Shown: piece by piece, positions 7,285 to 16,759 of the stretch
How positions within the stretch are numbered: the first letter of the stretch is position 1
How the letters are laid out: each line of letters starts with the position of its first letter
Assembly (NCBI GenBank): GCA_900618065.1
Contig: UYIL01000003.1
Location: forward strand, 434,001-498,000
Source of the DNA: Streptococcus thermophilus
GTDB taxonomy: Bacteria; Actinomycetota; Actinomycetes; Mycobacteriales; Mycobacteriaceae
Direction of reading: 5' to 3'
DNA length: 64,000 nucleotides
Made by a program: the position numbers and the translations under genes
Notes under the pieces: model-generated
What the model saw: the letters and a program-made list of their open reading frames with translations, nothing else
Told to the model about the DNA's origin: nothing
The model's database searches: none

Positions 7285-9207
7285 TTAGTTCTCGGTCTCG
7301 TTGAGGCGGTGGCGTCCGGTGTTGTCGTCTGCATCATCGGCTGCGTCTGCTTCCGGGGACCCGCTGGCCTCGCCGGCCTGAACCTCGTTGCCCTCGGGGG
7401 CCTGCTCGATGGACCAGTTGTTTTCCTTTTCGCCCTTCAGGATCTCTTCCTCGGTGGGCTGCTCCGGTTTGCCGTCAGTGTTCTCGCCGTCGGCGGCGGT
7501 GCCGGCGTTGAGGCGGTCGATGAGCGCCTGCTGGACCTCACGGCGGCGGATCTTGCCGGTCATGTCGCGGTTGAGTTCTTCGAAGTGGTAGAAAGTGCGC
7601 GGCACCTTGTACGGGGTGAGCCGCTCGCGAGCGTAGTCCTGCAGACCCTGCGGGTCGAGGGCGGCGCCCTCGGCGAGGGTGACGCAGGCGACCACGTCCT
7701 CGGAGCCGTCCTCGCGCGGGCGGCCGACCACGGCAATGTCCTCGATGTCGCGGTGCGCGCGCATGACGTTCTCGACCTCGTCCGGGTACACGTTGAAGCC
7801 GCCGGTGATGATCATCTCCTTGATGCGGGAGACCAGGCGGATCCAGCCGTCTTCTTCCATGACACCCATGTCGCCGGTGCGGAAGTAGCCGTCGGCGAAG
7901 GCCTTCTCGGTGGCTTCGGGCTTGTTCAGGTAGCCCTTCATGACCTGCGGGCCCTTGACCACGAGCTCACCGGCCTCGCCGTCGGGCATGACCTCGGTCG
8001 GGTTGTCGGGGTTGACGATGCGCACGGTGGTGTTCGGGAACGGCAGGCCGACGTAACCCGGGCGGCGGGAGCCGTCCATCGGGTTGGCGGTGACAATCGG
8101 GGCGGTCTCGGTCAGGCCGTACCCCTCAACTAGGTTGCCGCCTGTGACCTTCTCCCACGTCTCCACGGTGGTGACCGGCAGGGTGGACGCGCCCGAGAAG
8201 GAGTTGCGGATCGATGTCAGCTTTTTGCCGTTCTCCAGGGCGGACTGGCCGATGCGCTGGTACAGGGTCGGAACACCCGGCATCCAGGTTGGCGGGTTCT
8301 TCTTCAGTGCGTCCTGGATCAGGTCTGGCTCTGGGGCTGGCAGCAAGATGATCTCGCCGCCGACCATGATGCCCAAGCCGAGGTTGAGGGCCAGGCCGTA
8401 GACGTGGAAGAGCGGCAGGACAGCCAGGATCTTCTCGTCTTCCTTGCCCAGGTCCTTCACCCAGGCCTTGCCGGCCTTCATCTGGTGGTTGAAGTTACCG
8501 TGAGTGATCTGCGCACCCTTCGGCTCTCCGGTGGTGCCGGAGGTGTAGAGGATGACGGCGGTGGTGTTCTGGTCGATGTCCGGGTTCTGGATGTCGTGGC
8601 CCTCACCGCCGATCGCAGACGACAGCAGTGTCGCGAAAGGAATGGTGTCCGGGGCCGGACCGGAGAGCTTCTTGCGGGACTCGCGCAGCTTCTTCAGCGG
8701 CACGTATTTCAGGGCCAGCTCCATGTACTTCGGCATGGACTTGGTCATGTCGACGGAGATGATGGTCTCCAGCGGAGTGTCCTTGCGCAGACCGCCCAGG
8801 TTGCCGGCGGCCTTGTCCCACATGATGGCCACGCGTGCGCCGTGGTCGTTGAACTGAGCGCGCAGCTCGTGCTCGGTGTAGAGCGGGTTGTGTGCGACAA
8901 CGGACGCGCCGAGCTTCAAAACGGCGATGAAGGAGATGGCGAACTCCGGGCAGTTCGGCATGACCAGGGCGACACGGTCACCCGGACGGACACCGAACGC
9001 CTTCAGCCCAGCGGCAGCGCTGCGGACCTGCTTGTCCAGCTCTGCGTAGGTGGTGGTCTTGCCGAAGAACCACAGCGCGTTCTTGTAGGACTTCTTCGCC
9101 AGGGTGGCGTCGTAGATGTCCAAAATGGTGTCGTCGCCAAGCTCCACCTCGTGCGGCGTCCACTCCGCATAGCTGGATAGCCAGGCTTTTTCTTCGTATG
9201 CCGACAT
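7285..9207 (-). CDS. fadD: Long-chain fatty acid-CoA ligase (AMP-forming)
   Basis: The product activates fatty acids to acyl-CoA through acyl-AMP. The 640-residue protein has the AMP-binding signature LYTSGTTGEPKGAQITHGNF, the GYGLTETAP motif, the YFRTGDMGVMEEDGW hinge region with RIKEMIITGGFNVYP, and the late Lys in TGKIRRRE that completes adenylation. The C-terminal 80 or so residues after that motif form an acidic, low-complexity tail (ending GRHRLNETEN) not needed by the family. GGAGGG precedes the ATG at a good distance. Paralogues are usually many in this group, so the exact chain length is not assignable. Confidence 0.88.
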   Translation of the reverse strand: MSAYEEKAWLSSYAEWTPHEVELGDDTILDIYDATLAKKSYKNALWFFGKTTTYAELDKQVRSAAAGLKAFGVRPGDRVALVMPNCPEFAISFIAVLKLGASVVAHNPLYTEHELRAQFNDHGARVAIMWDKAAGNLGGLRKDTPLETIISVDMTKSMPKYMELALKYVPLKKLRESRKKLSGPAPDTIPFATLLSSAIGGEGHDIQNPDIDQNTTAVILYTSGTTGEPKGAQITHGNFNHQMKAGKAWVKDLGKEDEKILAVLPLFHVYGLALNLGLGIMVGGEIILLPAPEPDLIQDALKKNPPTWMPGVPTLYQRIGQSALENGKKLTSIRNSFSGASTLPVTTVETWEKVTGGNLVEGYGLTETAPIVTANPMDGSRRPGYVGLPFPNTTVRIVNPDNPTEVMPDGEAGELVVKGPQVMKGYLNKPEATEKAFADGYFRTGDMGVMEEDGWIRLVSRIKEMIITGGFNVYPDEVENVMRAHRDIEDIAVVGRPREDGSEDVVACVTLAEGAALDPQGLQDYARERLTPYKVPRTFYHFEELNRDMTGKIRRREVQQALIDRLNAGTAADGENTDGKPEQPTEEEILKGEKENNWSIEQAPEGNEVQAGEASGSPEADAADDADDNTGRHRLNETEN

Positions 9208-9254
9208 GGCTGTCTGCCCTCCAAACGTGATCAGCGATTGATTTACTTTGCCTA

Positions 9255-9260
9255 AGTATA
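9255..9260 (-). promoter_or_regulatory. Candidate -10 element of fadD
   Basis: On the minus strand TATACT lies 48 bp before the fadD ATG, with an AT-rich stretch around it and a GGAGGG ribosome binding site downstream. No convincing -35 was found. Confidence 0.4.
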
Positions 9261-9461
9261 GTTGTGATTCGACAGTTTTGACGGAATATTTATGATCTTT
9301 GTCACCATGGGGTCAGTGGTTTGAAACGCGGTTCCAGCCACGTGCAGTTCCGCCGGGCGAAGCACGCTCGGTGCCGGTAAACTCACTATGAATCGCGTCG
9401 GGAGCATCGGGAAGCTTCGGGGCGCTTGGCCACTATCAGGGGATCATCGGGGGTAATCAGG

Positions 9462-10529
9462 ATGACCGATCTGTACCAGAAGTACGCCAACACCGGGTTG
9501 GGGGAGTGGGTGCCGGATTCGCCCGTGCCCCAGCCGGAGAGGCGGGGTGAGGTGGTTACAGTGGGCGTCGATAAGCGCCCTGAGCAGCAAACGGAAAAGC
9601 GCGCAGCGCAGGGCCTCGACCAGGCAAGTGTCGTGCGTTCCGTCAAAGCCCCTCCGGCGAAGGGCTGGCGCAAGCTTGTCCACGGTGCGTCGGGCGGGCG
9701 GATCAATCCTGGTGCTTCGCGCAAGGAGCTGGCGGAAGCGCAGTTGGAGGAAGCTATGCGCACCCCGCTACGCGGCGATTACCGGATCGCGGTGATGTCG
9801 CTCAAGGGCGGGGTGGGCAAGACGACTACGACGGTCGCGTTGGGGTCGGTGTTGGCGGAATCGCGCGGTGACAGGGTGATCGCGATTGACGCGAATCCGG
9901 ATTTTGGCACCCTTGCCCAGCGTGTCGCCGCTCCGGGGCCGGCAACAATCCGCGATTTGCTCGCTGCCTCAGACACATCGCGGTACGCGCACGTCCGCAG
10001 CTTTACGACGCAAGGAGCATCCCGCCTCGAAGTCATCGGCTCCGAACGCGACCCGGCCGTGTCGGAAGCGTTCAGCGAGTACGACTACCGTCGCGCGGTG
10101 GATATCCTGCAGCACCACTACAACCTCATCCTCACCGACTGCGGGACCGGGTTGATGCACTCCGCCATGGCGGGTGTGCTGGATCTGGCGAACACGTTGA
10201 TCCTGGTCAGCTCACCGGCACTCGATGGTGCGCAGTCCGCGTCGGCCACATTGGACTGGCTCAACCTGCACGGTTATGACAGGCTGGCGGCCAACGCGGT
10301 CGTTGTGGTGTCGTCGGCCACGCCGAAGTCGCCGGTGAACATGGACAGTGTGGTGGCGCACTTCGGTGCGCGCACCCGGGCGGTGCACGTCATTCCGTAC
10401 GACGCACACCTTGCTGAAGGCGCTGTGGTCGACGTGGCACGGCTGCACCCGCGGACGGTGCAGGCCTACCGCGAACTTGCGGCGACCATTGCCAGCGACT
10501 TCGGGCAGTGGCATAAGCACGCACGATAG
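9462..10529 (+). CDS. MinD/ParA-family ATPase
   Basis: The 355-residue product has an N-terminal tail of about 105 residues rich in charged residues, then a deviant Walker A ([17 protein letters not shown]) and the switch/Walker B region ([13 protein letters not shown] and LILTDCGTG). This is the SIMIBI ATPase fold used in chromosome, ESX or septum positioning; the layout with a disordered N-terminus resembles ESX-associated EspI-type ATPases, but no ESX genes are near. ATG 9462 follows GGGGG at a plausible distance; a TTG at 9426 is possible. The gene is directly upstream of mshA. Confidence 0.8.
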   Translation: MTDLYQKYANTGLGEWVPDSPVPQPERRGEVVTVGVDKRPEQQTEKRAAQGLDQASVVRSVKAPPAKGWRKLVHGASGGRINPGASRKELAEAQLEEAMRTPLRGDYRIAVMSLKGGVGKTTTTVALGSVLAESRGDRVIAIDANPDFGTLAQRVAAPGPATIRDLLAASDTSRYAHVRSFTTQGASRLEVIGSERDPAVSEAFSEYDYRRAVDILQHHYNLILTDCGTGLMHSAMAGVLDLANTLILVSSPALDGAQSASATLDWLNLHGYDRLAANAVVVVSSATPKSPVNMDSVVAHFGARTRAVHVIPYDAHLAEGAVVDVARLHPRTVQAYRELAATIASDFGQWHKHAR

Positions 10530-10532
10530 ACT
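10527..10532 (+). promoter_or_regulatory. -10 element for leaderless mshA
   Basis: TAGACT overlaps the stop codon of the ATPase gene and ends 7 nt before the mshA ATG, which has no ribosome binding site. Confidence 0.55.
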
Positions 10533-10539
10533 GCGGGTC

Positions 10540-11811
10540 ATGCGCGTGGCCATGATCTGTATGCATACCTCCCCGCTGGAGCAGCCGGGTTCCGGCGACG
10601 CTGGTGGGATGAACGTTTACGTTCTCAATATTGCCCGCGAACTCGCGGCCGGCGGCACCGAGGTGGACGTGTTCACCCGCGCGACGAGGCCCAGCCAGGG
10701 CGAAGTGGTCTCCGTCAGTGAGAATCTGCGGGTGATCAATGTTGTCGCCGGCCCGTATGAGGGGCTGGCCAAAGAGGAGCTGCCCACCCAGCTAGCCGCC
10801 TTCGCCGGGGGCATCATGCAGTTCGTCGGGCAGGAGGGGCTTTCCTACGACCTGATCCATTCCCACTACTGGCTTTCCGGCCAGGTCGGGTGGTTGTTGC
10901 GCGATCTTGCCGGGGTGCCGCTGATCCACACCGGCCACACCTGGGCGGCGGTGAAGAACGCGGCACGCGAGGCCGCTGCGGATTCGGATTCGCCGGAGAC
11001 GGAGGCCCGCCGCATCTGTGAGCAGCAGCTGGTGGACAACGCTGATTCCATTGTGGTGAACACCGCCGACGAGACCCAGCAGTTGCTCCGCCACTACGAT
11101 GCTGAGCCAGACCGGATCAGGGTGGTCACCCCCGGCGCTGACACGCACCTGTTCACTCCGGGCACGAACCGCAACACCGAGCTCGCCCGCCGCCATTTGG
11201 GCATTCCGCTGGACAGTAGGGTGATCGCGTTTGTGGGGCGCATGCAGGAGTTCAAGGGCCCGCATGTGCTCATTCGCGCTGTGGCGGAGTTGTTCGACCG
11301 TGACCCGGAGCGCAATCTGCGCGTCATCATGTGCGGCGGGGCGTCGGGCGCGGATTCGTCGGTGGAGTTCTACCGCGCGATGGCTCACAAGCTGGGCATT
11401 GGGCGCAAGGTGCGCTTTTTGGGGCCGCGCCCGCCGGAGGAGCTCGTGCAGATCTACCAAGCGGCCGATATCGTCGCGGTGCCCAGCTACAACGAGTCAT
11501 TCGGGCTTGTCGCCATCGAGGCGCAGGCCGCGGGCACGCCGGTTGTCGCGGCGCGGGTGGGCGGTTTGCCGCTCGCGGTGGCAGACGGGGAGACGGGAGT
11601 GCTCGTCGACGGCCACGCACCTGAGGCATGGGCGGACGCGCTCGAGCGTGTGCTTATCAGCGACTCCACCCGCCTCACCATGGCCACCGCCGCCGTTAAA
11701 CGCGCTGCCGCGTTCAGTTGGGCGGCGTCAGCCGCAGCACTCTCGTCGGTGTATTCCGAGGTGCTGGAAGGGTTCACCCCCATGGATCACAGGGACGCCA
11801 CGGGGGAGTAG
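10540..11811 (+). CDS. mshA: D-inositol-3-phosphate glycosyltransferase (mycothiol)
   Basis: MshA transfers GlcNAc from UDP-GlcNAc to inositol-3-phosphate, the first step in mycothiol synthesis. The 423-residue product has the GT4 layout: N-terminal [20 protein letters not shown] glycine loop, the [13 protein letters not shown] motif, [17 protein letters not shown] at the domain junction, and the C-terminal donor motif [23 protein letters not shown]. The order ATPase - mshA - protease - gpm is close to that in C. glutamicum and mycobacteria as I know it. ATG 10540 is a probable leaderless start. Confidence 0.92.
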   Translation: MRVAMICMHTSPLEQPGSGDAGGMNVYVLNIARELAAGGTEVDVFTRATRPSQGEVVSVSENLRVINVVAGPYEGLAKEELPTQLAAFAGGIMQFVGQEGLSYDLIHSHYWLSGQVGWLLRDLAGVPLIHTGHTWAAVKNAAREAAADSDSPETEARRICEQQLVDNADSIVVNTADETQQLLRHYDAEPDRIRVVTPGADTHLFTPGTNRNTELARRHLGIPLDSRVIAFVGRMQEFKGPHVLIRAVAELFDRDPERNLRVIMCGGASGADSSVEFYRAMAHKLGIGRKVRFLGPRPPEELVQIYQAADIVAVPSYNESFGLVAIEAQAAGTPVVAARVGGLPLAVADGETGVLVDGHAPEAWADALERVLISDSTRLTMATAAVKRAAAFSWAASAAALSSVYSEVLEGFTPMDHRDATGE

Positions 11812-11815
11812 CCCT

Positions 11816-13099
11816 CTACTCGTAACCGAGCTCCTCGAGCGCCCACAGCAGGCCGGTGTTGGCCAGTGCGTCGCCGTAGGCGGAGGCGTGCGCTCCCACC
11901 TCGGTGGCGAAGTCGTTGGCGGCGGAGGCGACCTCCGGTACCGTTGCTTGTCCGGTGGCCACGGCCGTAGTCGCGCCGGCGGAGAACTGTTGCGCTTCGT
12001 GCCCGATGGTGGCGGTGTCCTGCGCGGCAGCTCCGGCAACCATGCCGAACTTCTCGCGGCCGGTGGGCGGGACAATGTCTTCCGGAGTGACCTCTGGGTT
12101 GTTCGCCAGGATGTAGGAGTCGACCGCGCGATCTTCTTCATCTTGGGAGATGAACTCCGCACGCGGCTGGTTCGGGGCAGCAGGGGTGAAGTAGTCGTTC
12201 ACTTGACCGTCGGGAACGTCATAAGCTTGTTCGATTGCGCGGTCGGCGCGCTGTGCGGTGCCCACCGGGCCCACGCCAAGGGACGTGACACCGATGATCT
12301 GACCGGTGGAGGGGTCGAAGTTGATTCCGCCCGAGTCACCGGAGGCGTAATCCAGCGACACGTGCCAGACGTTGTCCGCGGTATAGAGCACCTGGTAACC
12401 GCACTTGCGTGCGCCGACCATCCCGTCTTTGCAAATGGGTTGGCCAAAGTTGTCAAAGGCGATCTCGCCCGGGCGCAGCGTCCTGTAGTCGCGCACACCG
12501 GTCATTGCGACGGGGGTGGAGGCATTGCGGTTCGCTTTGTCCTTGGAGGCGGCGGAGCCGTCGACAGGGACATCGTCATCAATCACCACAATGCCCCAGT
12601 CCACCGTGGAAACTGCTGCTTGGGGCAACATGAAGGGGTTCGGAGCGTACGGGTCGTTGAAGTGCACCATGCCAGTTGCGCCGATGCGCTCGTAGCCCTC
12701 GCGCGTGGGCGCGTACACGTCGGTGCCCATCAGCAGGCCTGACTCCGTGTCGCCGAGGACACAGTGGCCGGCGGTGACCATGATGCGCTGCGTCGTGCCG
12801 TCAGGCAGGCGCACGTCACCGATGGGGCCCTGGCTGCAGGACGCATTGAACGCCTCCGGCGGCAGATTCATGCCCGTGGCTTCCTTGATGGTCACGTCGG
12901 GACCGAAGGGGTATTCGGGGTCGTACGGCAGAACACGCATAGGGGCACCGGGGGCGGCGGTGGCGCCAGTGCTTGCGTGGGCGTGCGGCGCTGCATCGGT
13001 GGCGGCAGCGGAGACGAAGGTGAGAGTGCTGAACGCGAAAGCCAGCACGGCGGCAGGGGAGAAAATACGACGAGTAATCACAAGAAGAACATAGGCCAC
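11816..13099 (-). CDS. Secreted trypsin-like serine protease
   Basis: The 427-residue product starts with a signal peptide (basic start, hydrophobic FSPAAVLAFAFSTLTFVSAAA, likely cleavage after an Ala motif near residue 33). The chymotrypsin-type triad is visible: His in VTAGHCVLG, Asp in VDWGIVVID, and Ser in YASGDSGGINF. About 150 residues after the protease domain are helical and Ala-rich with no known domain. The GTG at 13099 has AGGAAAAT close upstream; a second GTG at 13081 is possible. Two copies of CTGAAATTC lie just upstream. Confidence 0.82.
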   Translation of the reverse strand: MAYVLLVITRRIFSPAAVLAFAFSTLTFVSAAATDAAPHAHASTGATAAPGAPMRVLPYDPEYPFGPDVTIKEATGMNLPPEAFNASCSQGPIGDVRLPDGTTQRIMVTAGHCVLGDTESGLLMGTDVYAPTREGYERIGATGMVHFNDPYAPNPFMLPQAAVSTVDWGIVVIDDDVPVDGSAASKDKANRNASTPVAMTGVRDYRTLRPGEIAFDNFGQPICKDGMVGARKCGYQVLYTADNVWHVSLDYASGDSGGINFDPSTGQIIGVTSLGVGPVGTAQRADRAIEQAYDVPDGQVNDYFTPAAPNQPRAEFISQDEEDRAVDSYILANNPEVTPEDIVPPTGREKFGMVAGAAAQDTATIGHEAQQFSAGATTAVATGQATVPEVASAANDFATEVGAHASAYGDALANTGLLWALEELGYE

Positions 13100-13105
13100 A
13101 TTTTC

Positions 13106-13125
13106 CTGAAATTCTACTGAAATTC
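13106..13125. promoter_or_regulatory. 11-bp-spaced direct repeat, candidate OmpR-family site
   Basis: CTGAAATTC occurs at 13106-13114 and again at 13117-13125, exactly one helical turn apart. This is the geometry used by PhoB/PhoP/RegX3-type regulators. The site sits between the protease promoter (it overlaps TAGAAT on the minus strand) and gpmA-senX3-regX3. Confidence 0.45.
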
Positions 13126-13177
13126 CTAAGAAAAATTTGACCAGCGAAAACGCCGAGAAAATGGCATGCTGGGGGCT

Positions 13178-13924
13178 ATGAGCAACGGAAAGCTAATCCT
13201 TGTACGCCACGGACAGAGCACCTGGAACGAGTCCAACCAGTTCACCGGCTGGGTCGATGTCGACCTGACGGAGAAGGGCGAGGCTGAAGCAGTCAACGCC
13301 GGCACGCTGATGAAGGAGAAGGGCATCCTGCCGGACATGGTGTTCACGTCCTTGCTGCGCCGCGCGATCCGCACCGCGAACATTTCTCTGAACGCGGCTG
13401 ACCGCCACTGGATCCCGGTGACCCGCAACTGGCGCCTCAACGAGCGCCACTACGGCAAGCTGCAGGGCCTGAACAAGGCGGAGATCCGTGAGGAGTTCGG
13501 TGAGGAGCAGTTCATGGAGTGGCGCCGCTCCTACGACACTCCGCCGCCGGAGATCGACACCGACAACGAGTACGCGCAGACCGACGACCCGCGCTACGCT
13601 TTTCTGCCGGAAGTTCCGCGCACCGAGTGCCTCAAGGATGTCGTCGAACGTTTTCTGCCGTACTACATCGACTCCATTCTGCCGCAGGTTCTAGACGGTA
13701 AGAACGTCATGGTCGCCGCACACGGCAACTCCCTGCGCGCGCTGGTGAAGTGCCTGGACAACATCTCCGACGAGGACATCGCTGGGCTGAACATCCCCAC
13801 CGGCATGCCCTTGGTCTACGAATTCGATGACAACGGCAAGGTGTCCAACCCGGGCGGCACCTACCTCGACCCGGAGGCCGCTGAGGCTGGCGCGGCCGCT
13901 GTGGCTAACCAGGGCAACAAGTAG
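13178..13924 (+). CDS. gpmA: 2,3-bisphosphoglycerate-dependent phosphoglycerate mutase
   Basis: The enzyme interconverts 3- and 2-phosphoglycerate in glycolysis. The 248-residue product has the phosphohistidine motif [15 protein letters not shown], the partner motif [11 protein letters not shown], and the second histidine in [15 protein letters not shown]. Length matches the family. ATG 13178 has no clear ribosome binding site but CATGCT ends 7 nt upstream, so a leaderless start is possible. It is followed after 3 bp by the senX3-like gene, the same gpm-senX3-regX3 order as in mycobacteria. Confidence 0.93.
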   Translation: MSNGKLILVRHGQSTWNESNQFTGWVDVDLTEKGEAEAVNAGTLMKEKGILPDMVFTSLLRRAIRTANISLNAADRHWIPVTRNWRLNERHYGKLQGLNKAEIREEFGEEQFMEWRRSYDTPPPEIDTDNEYAQTDDPRYAFLPEVPRTECLKDVVERFLPYYIDSILPQVLDGKNVMVAAHGNSLRALVKCLDNISDEDIAGLNIPTGMPLVYEFDDNGKVSNPGGTYLDPEAAEAGAAAVANQGNK

Positions 13925-13927
13925 CGG

Positions 13928-15130
13928 GTGGACTACCTTCTCGCCTTCCTCGCGGGAGGCATTGCCGTCGCCCTCGCGATCGGCGGAACTAAATGGCTCC
14001 GTCGCTGGCGGGGGCGCAGCCGTACCAGCGACAACACCACCGACAACCAAGTCCGCACAGTCAGCCAAATCCTGCACTTGGTTATTCAAGGTTCGCCGAC
14101 CGGCATCACCGTCGTGGGCAGAAAAGGCGAGGTCATCCTCTCTAACGCCCGAGCTCATGAGATGTCGATTGTGCACGATAGGACGTTGAACCCGGAAGTG
14201 TGGGGCGTCGGCAAGCAAGTGTTCGAAGAACCAGAAACCCGCGTTTTGGACTTGAACTTGAAGCACCGCTCCACTGGCTCGCGGGTGAACAATGTGCGCG
14301 CGGTGGTGCAGCCGCTGACGTTGTCTGAGAACAGCTACATCATCGTGTACTCGATGGACGAGTCCGAGAATGTGCGCATGGAATCCGCCCGCCGCGACTT
14401 CGTCGCGAACGTCTCCCACGAGCTGAAGACCCCCGTTGGAGGCATGTCGCTTCTGGCCGAGGCTCTACTTGAAGAACCTGATGACCCAGAGCTGGTCGCC
14501 TACTTCGGCGAGAGACTAGTCGGCGAAGCCCAGCGCATGGGCGCGATGATCACTGACCTGATTAACCTGTCCAAACTGCAAGGCGCCGAGGCACTGCCGG
14601 AGATGGAGGCAGTGACCGTCGACGAGATCATCGACGAGGCCATGGAGCGCAACGTCCTCACCGCCGAGAACCAGGAGATCGAGCTCAACCGCGGCCCACG
14701 CACCGACACCATGGTCATGGCCGACAAGTCGCTTCTGGTCACCGCGCTGTCGAACTTGATCACCAACGCGATCAACTATTCGCCGAAAGGGCATCCGGTC
14801 AGCGTCAGCCAGAAGGTCGTCCGCGACTCCGTGGTGCTCATTCGCGTCACTGACCGCGGCATCGGCATCGCGCCGGAGGACCAGAAGCGCGTCTTCGAAC
14901 GGTTCTTCCGGGTGGATAAAGCACGGTCCCGGCAGACGGGCGGGACGGGGCTCGGTTTGGCCATCGTGAAGCACGTTGTGGCAAACCATGGCGGTAATAT
15001 CAAGCTTTGGTCGCGTCTGGGAACGGGATCAACGTTCACGATCGAGTTGCCGGTGCACAAACCGGATCCGTCGAGTGCGACGGTGATTCCCGCAGAGATC
15101 GCCGAGTTGGAGAATAAGGAGCAGCAATGA
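13928..15130 (+). CDS. senX3: Sensor histidine kinase, SenX3-like
   Basis: The 400-residue product has a single N-terminal membrane segment (LLAFLAGGIAVALAIGG), a PAS-like domain at about 35-145, the H-box NVSHELKTPVGG, and the ATP lid DRGIGIAPEDQKRVFERFFR followed by TGGTGLGLAIVKHV. In mycobacteria SenX3 responds to phosphate starvation together with the Pst system; the same role here is inference. The start is GTG, three bases after the gpmA stop, and the stop overlaps the next ATG (GCAATGA), indicating one operon. Confidence 0.88.
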   Translation: MDYLLAFLAGGIAVALAIGGTKWLRRWRGRSRTSDNTTDNQVRTVSQILHLVIQGSPTGITVVGRKGEVILSNARAHEMSIVHDRTLNPEVWGVGKQVFEEPETRVLDLNLKHRSTGSRVNNVRAVVQPLTLSENSYIIVYSMDESENVRMESARRDFVANVSHELKTPVGGMSLLAEALLEEPDDPELVAYFGERLVGEAQRMGAMITDLINLSKLQGAEALPEMEAVTVDEIIDEAMERNVLTAENQEIELNRGPRTDTMVMADKSLLVTALSNLITNAINYSPKGHPVSVSQKVVRDSVVLIRVTDRGIGIAPEDQKRVFERFFRVDKARSRQTGGTGLGLAIVKHVVANHGGNIKLWSRLGTGSTFTIELPVHKPDPSSATVIPAEIAELENKEQQ

Positions 15131-15828
15131 AACCGACCATCCTGATCGTCGAGGATGAGGAATCGCTGGCGGACCCGCTCGCCTACCTTCTGCACAAGGA
15201 GGGCTTTGAAGCGGTCATCGCGCCGGATGGCCAGGCCGCGCTGACGGAGTTCGAGGCCAACAATGTTGACCTGGTTCTGCTCGACCTGATGCTGCCAGGC
15301 ATGTCAGGCACCGATGTGTGCAAGAAGCTGCGCGCCACCTCCGACGTGCCGATCATCATGGTCACCGCCCGCGACACAGAGATAGACAAGGTGGTCGGCC
15401 TTGAACTCGGCGCGGACGACTACGTGACCAAGCCGTACTCCACCCGTGAGCTTATCGCCCGCATCCGCGCGGTGCTGCGCCGACGTTCCGATGTCGCTGA
15501 CCCGCCGGGCGAGGAAGAATCCGGGGAGAACATCCTCGAAGGCGGCCGCGTGCGTCTCGACGTTGAGCGCCACACCGTCTACGTCGACGATCAGCCCGTA
15601 CCCATGCCGTTAAAGGAATTCGACCTGCTCGAGTACCTCATGCGCAACGCTGGCCGCGTGCTCACCCGCGGCCAGCTCATCGACCGCATCTGGGGCTCGG
15701 ATTACGTCGGTGACACCAAGACCCTCGACGTCCACGTCAAGCGCCTGCGCACAAAGATCGAAAAAGAGCCTTCCCGACCGGAGCAGCTGATCACTGTCCG
15801 CGGGTTGGGCTACAAGTTCGAGGCGTAG
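15127..15828 (+). CDS. regX3: OmpR-family response regulator, RegX3-like
   Basis: The 233-residue product has a receiver domain with the acidic pair in VEDEES, the phosphorylated Asp in LVLLDLMLPGMSG, Thr in MVTARD and Lys in VTKPYS, then a winged-helix output domain (RVLTRGQLIDRIWG, DVHVKRLRTKIE). It overlaps the kinase gene by 4 bp. Such regulators bind direct repeats spaced by 11 bp; one such repeat lies at 13106-13125 upstream of this operon. Confidence 0.9.
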   Translation: MKPTILIVEDEESLADPLAYLLHKEGFEAVIAPDGQAALTEFEANNVDLVLLDLMLPGMSGTDVCKKLRATSDVPIIMVTARDTEIDKVVGLELGADDYVTKPYSTRELIARIRAVLRRRSDVADPPGEEESGENILEGGRVRLDVERHTVYVDDQPVPMPLKEFDLLEYLMRNAGRVLTRGQLIDRIWGSDYVGDTKTLDVHVKRLRTKIEKEPSRPEQLITVRGLGYKFEA

Positions 15829-15852
15829 AGCCGATCTAGCGGCACCGCGACA

Positions 15853-16725
15853 TCACGGTTTCGCAGCCCGGGTCGCCGGGTGCGTGGCGCGTGCCTGCGG
15901 CGGCAAGCCCGCGCGAGCTTCGCAATGCTTTGCGACGATGTCGTAAGGCCCCTCACCAATAAGCTGCGTCAATTCGTCTTTCATCGACTTCCACACCGGC
16001 TCCGCCGGGCTTGCCTCGGAGTGGCAGGCAGGGTCGTTGGTGCACCACCAGTCGAAGTCTTCTCCGCCGTCACCCCACTGGCGGCGATCGTACTCGCCGA
16101 TGGTGGTGCGCAGAATCTCCTGGCCGTCACCGCGTTCCTCCCAGGAATCTTCGCGGGAAAACGGCACCTGCCAGCACACTTCCGGTTTAGAACCGATGAT
16201 GTTGCGGCCTTCATCCATCGCCCATTGGTGCAGTGCGCATCCGGGGCCGGTGGGGTGGCCGTGGCGGTTGGCGAAGATGCACGCGCCGTCGACAAGCTTT
16301 GTCTTGATGGAGGGTTCCTCATCGTCCTCGTCCCATTCGAGCCACGGCTCCAGCTCGGTGGGGTCGGCGGCCTCTATATAACTGTCCACATCGTCGGGGC
16401 GCAGCTGCCAGAACCGCGCCGGCATTTCGGCTACAGCGTTATAAAGGTCATCGCGGTCATGCTCATCCGACAGGTAAGCGCCGTGAATGCAGCATCCGAC
16501 AACCGGCAGCTCCTTAGAAATACCCCGGCACTGCGGGGTACCGAAGCGGCACGACCACGTGGATTCCAACCATGTCAGGTCGAGGGAGAAGTAGTGCAAC
16601 GGGTCATCGGGGTGGATGAACTCGAACCATTCATGCGGAAAATCCGGCGGCAATTCGTGGCCGGCGCTGATTGATTTTCCAGCGGGGGAGTCAGATGGGA
16701 AGCCCAAAAACACACGTTGGTTCAC
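15853..16725 (-). CDS. Conserved hypothetical protein, Rv0495c-like, Cys-rich
   Basis: The 290-residue product is soluble and contains Cys-rich stretches: [31 protein letters not shown] and later PEVCWQVPF and [13 protein letters not shown]. This pattern may bind metal. The place between regX3 and ppx matches Rv0495c. The function is unknown. I chose GTG 16725 because the protein-like sequence starts there; the frame stays open upstream only by running antisense through ppx. TACCGT lies 8 nt before it on the minus strand. Confidence 0.78.
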   Translation of the reverse strand: MNQRVFLGFPSDSPAGKSISAGHELPPDFPHEWFEFIHPDDPLHYFSLDLTWLESTWSCRFGTPQCRGISKELPVVGCCIHGAYLSDEHDRDDLYNAVAEMPARFWQLRPDDVDSYIEAADPTELEPWLEWDEDDEEPSIKTKLVDGACIFANRHGHPTGPGCALHQWAMDEGRNIIGSKPEVCWQVPFSREDSWEERGDGQEILRTTIGEYDRRQWGDGGEDFDWWCTNDPACHSEASPAEPVWKSMKDELTQLIGEGPYDIVAKHCEARAGLPPQARATHPATRAAKP

Positions 16726-16759
16726 ACTGCACCACGGTAGACGGTCTACTCTTAAGCCT
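16726..16759. promoter_or_regulatory. Divergent promoter with a 13-bp palindrome
   Basis: Between the Rv0495c-like gene and ppx lies GTAGAC-G-GTCTAC at 16737-16749. It overlaps a plus-strand -10 candidate TACTCT (16747-16752, 7 nt before GTG 16760) and a minus-strand candidate TACCGT (16734-16739, 8 nt before GTG 16725). It could be an operator or simply a symmetric promoter. Confidence 0.45.

Noticed and set aside
9245..9265. DtxR-like box upstream of fadD
   Set aside because: About 11 of 19 matches, one half only; too weak.
9388..9456. A 22-codon ORF before the ParA-like gene as a leader peptide
   Set aside because: The TAAACT hexamer is only 4 nt away, there is no ribosome binding site, and no attenuator structure or regulatory codons were seen.
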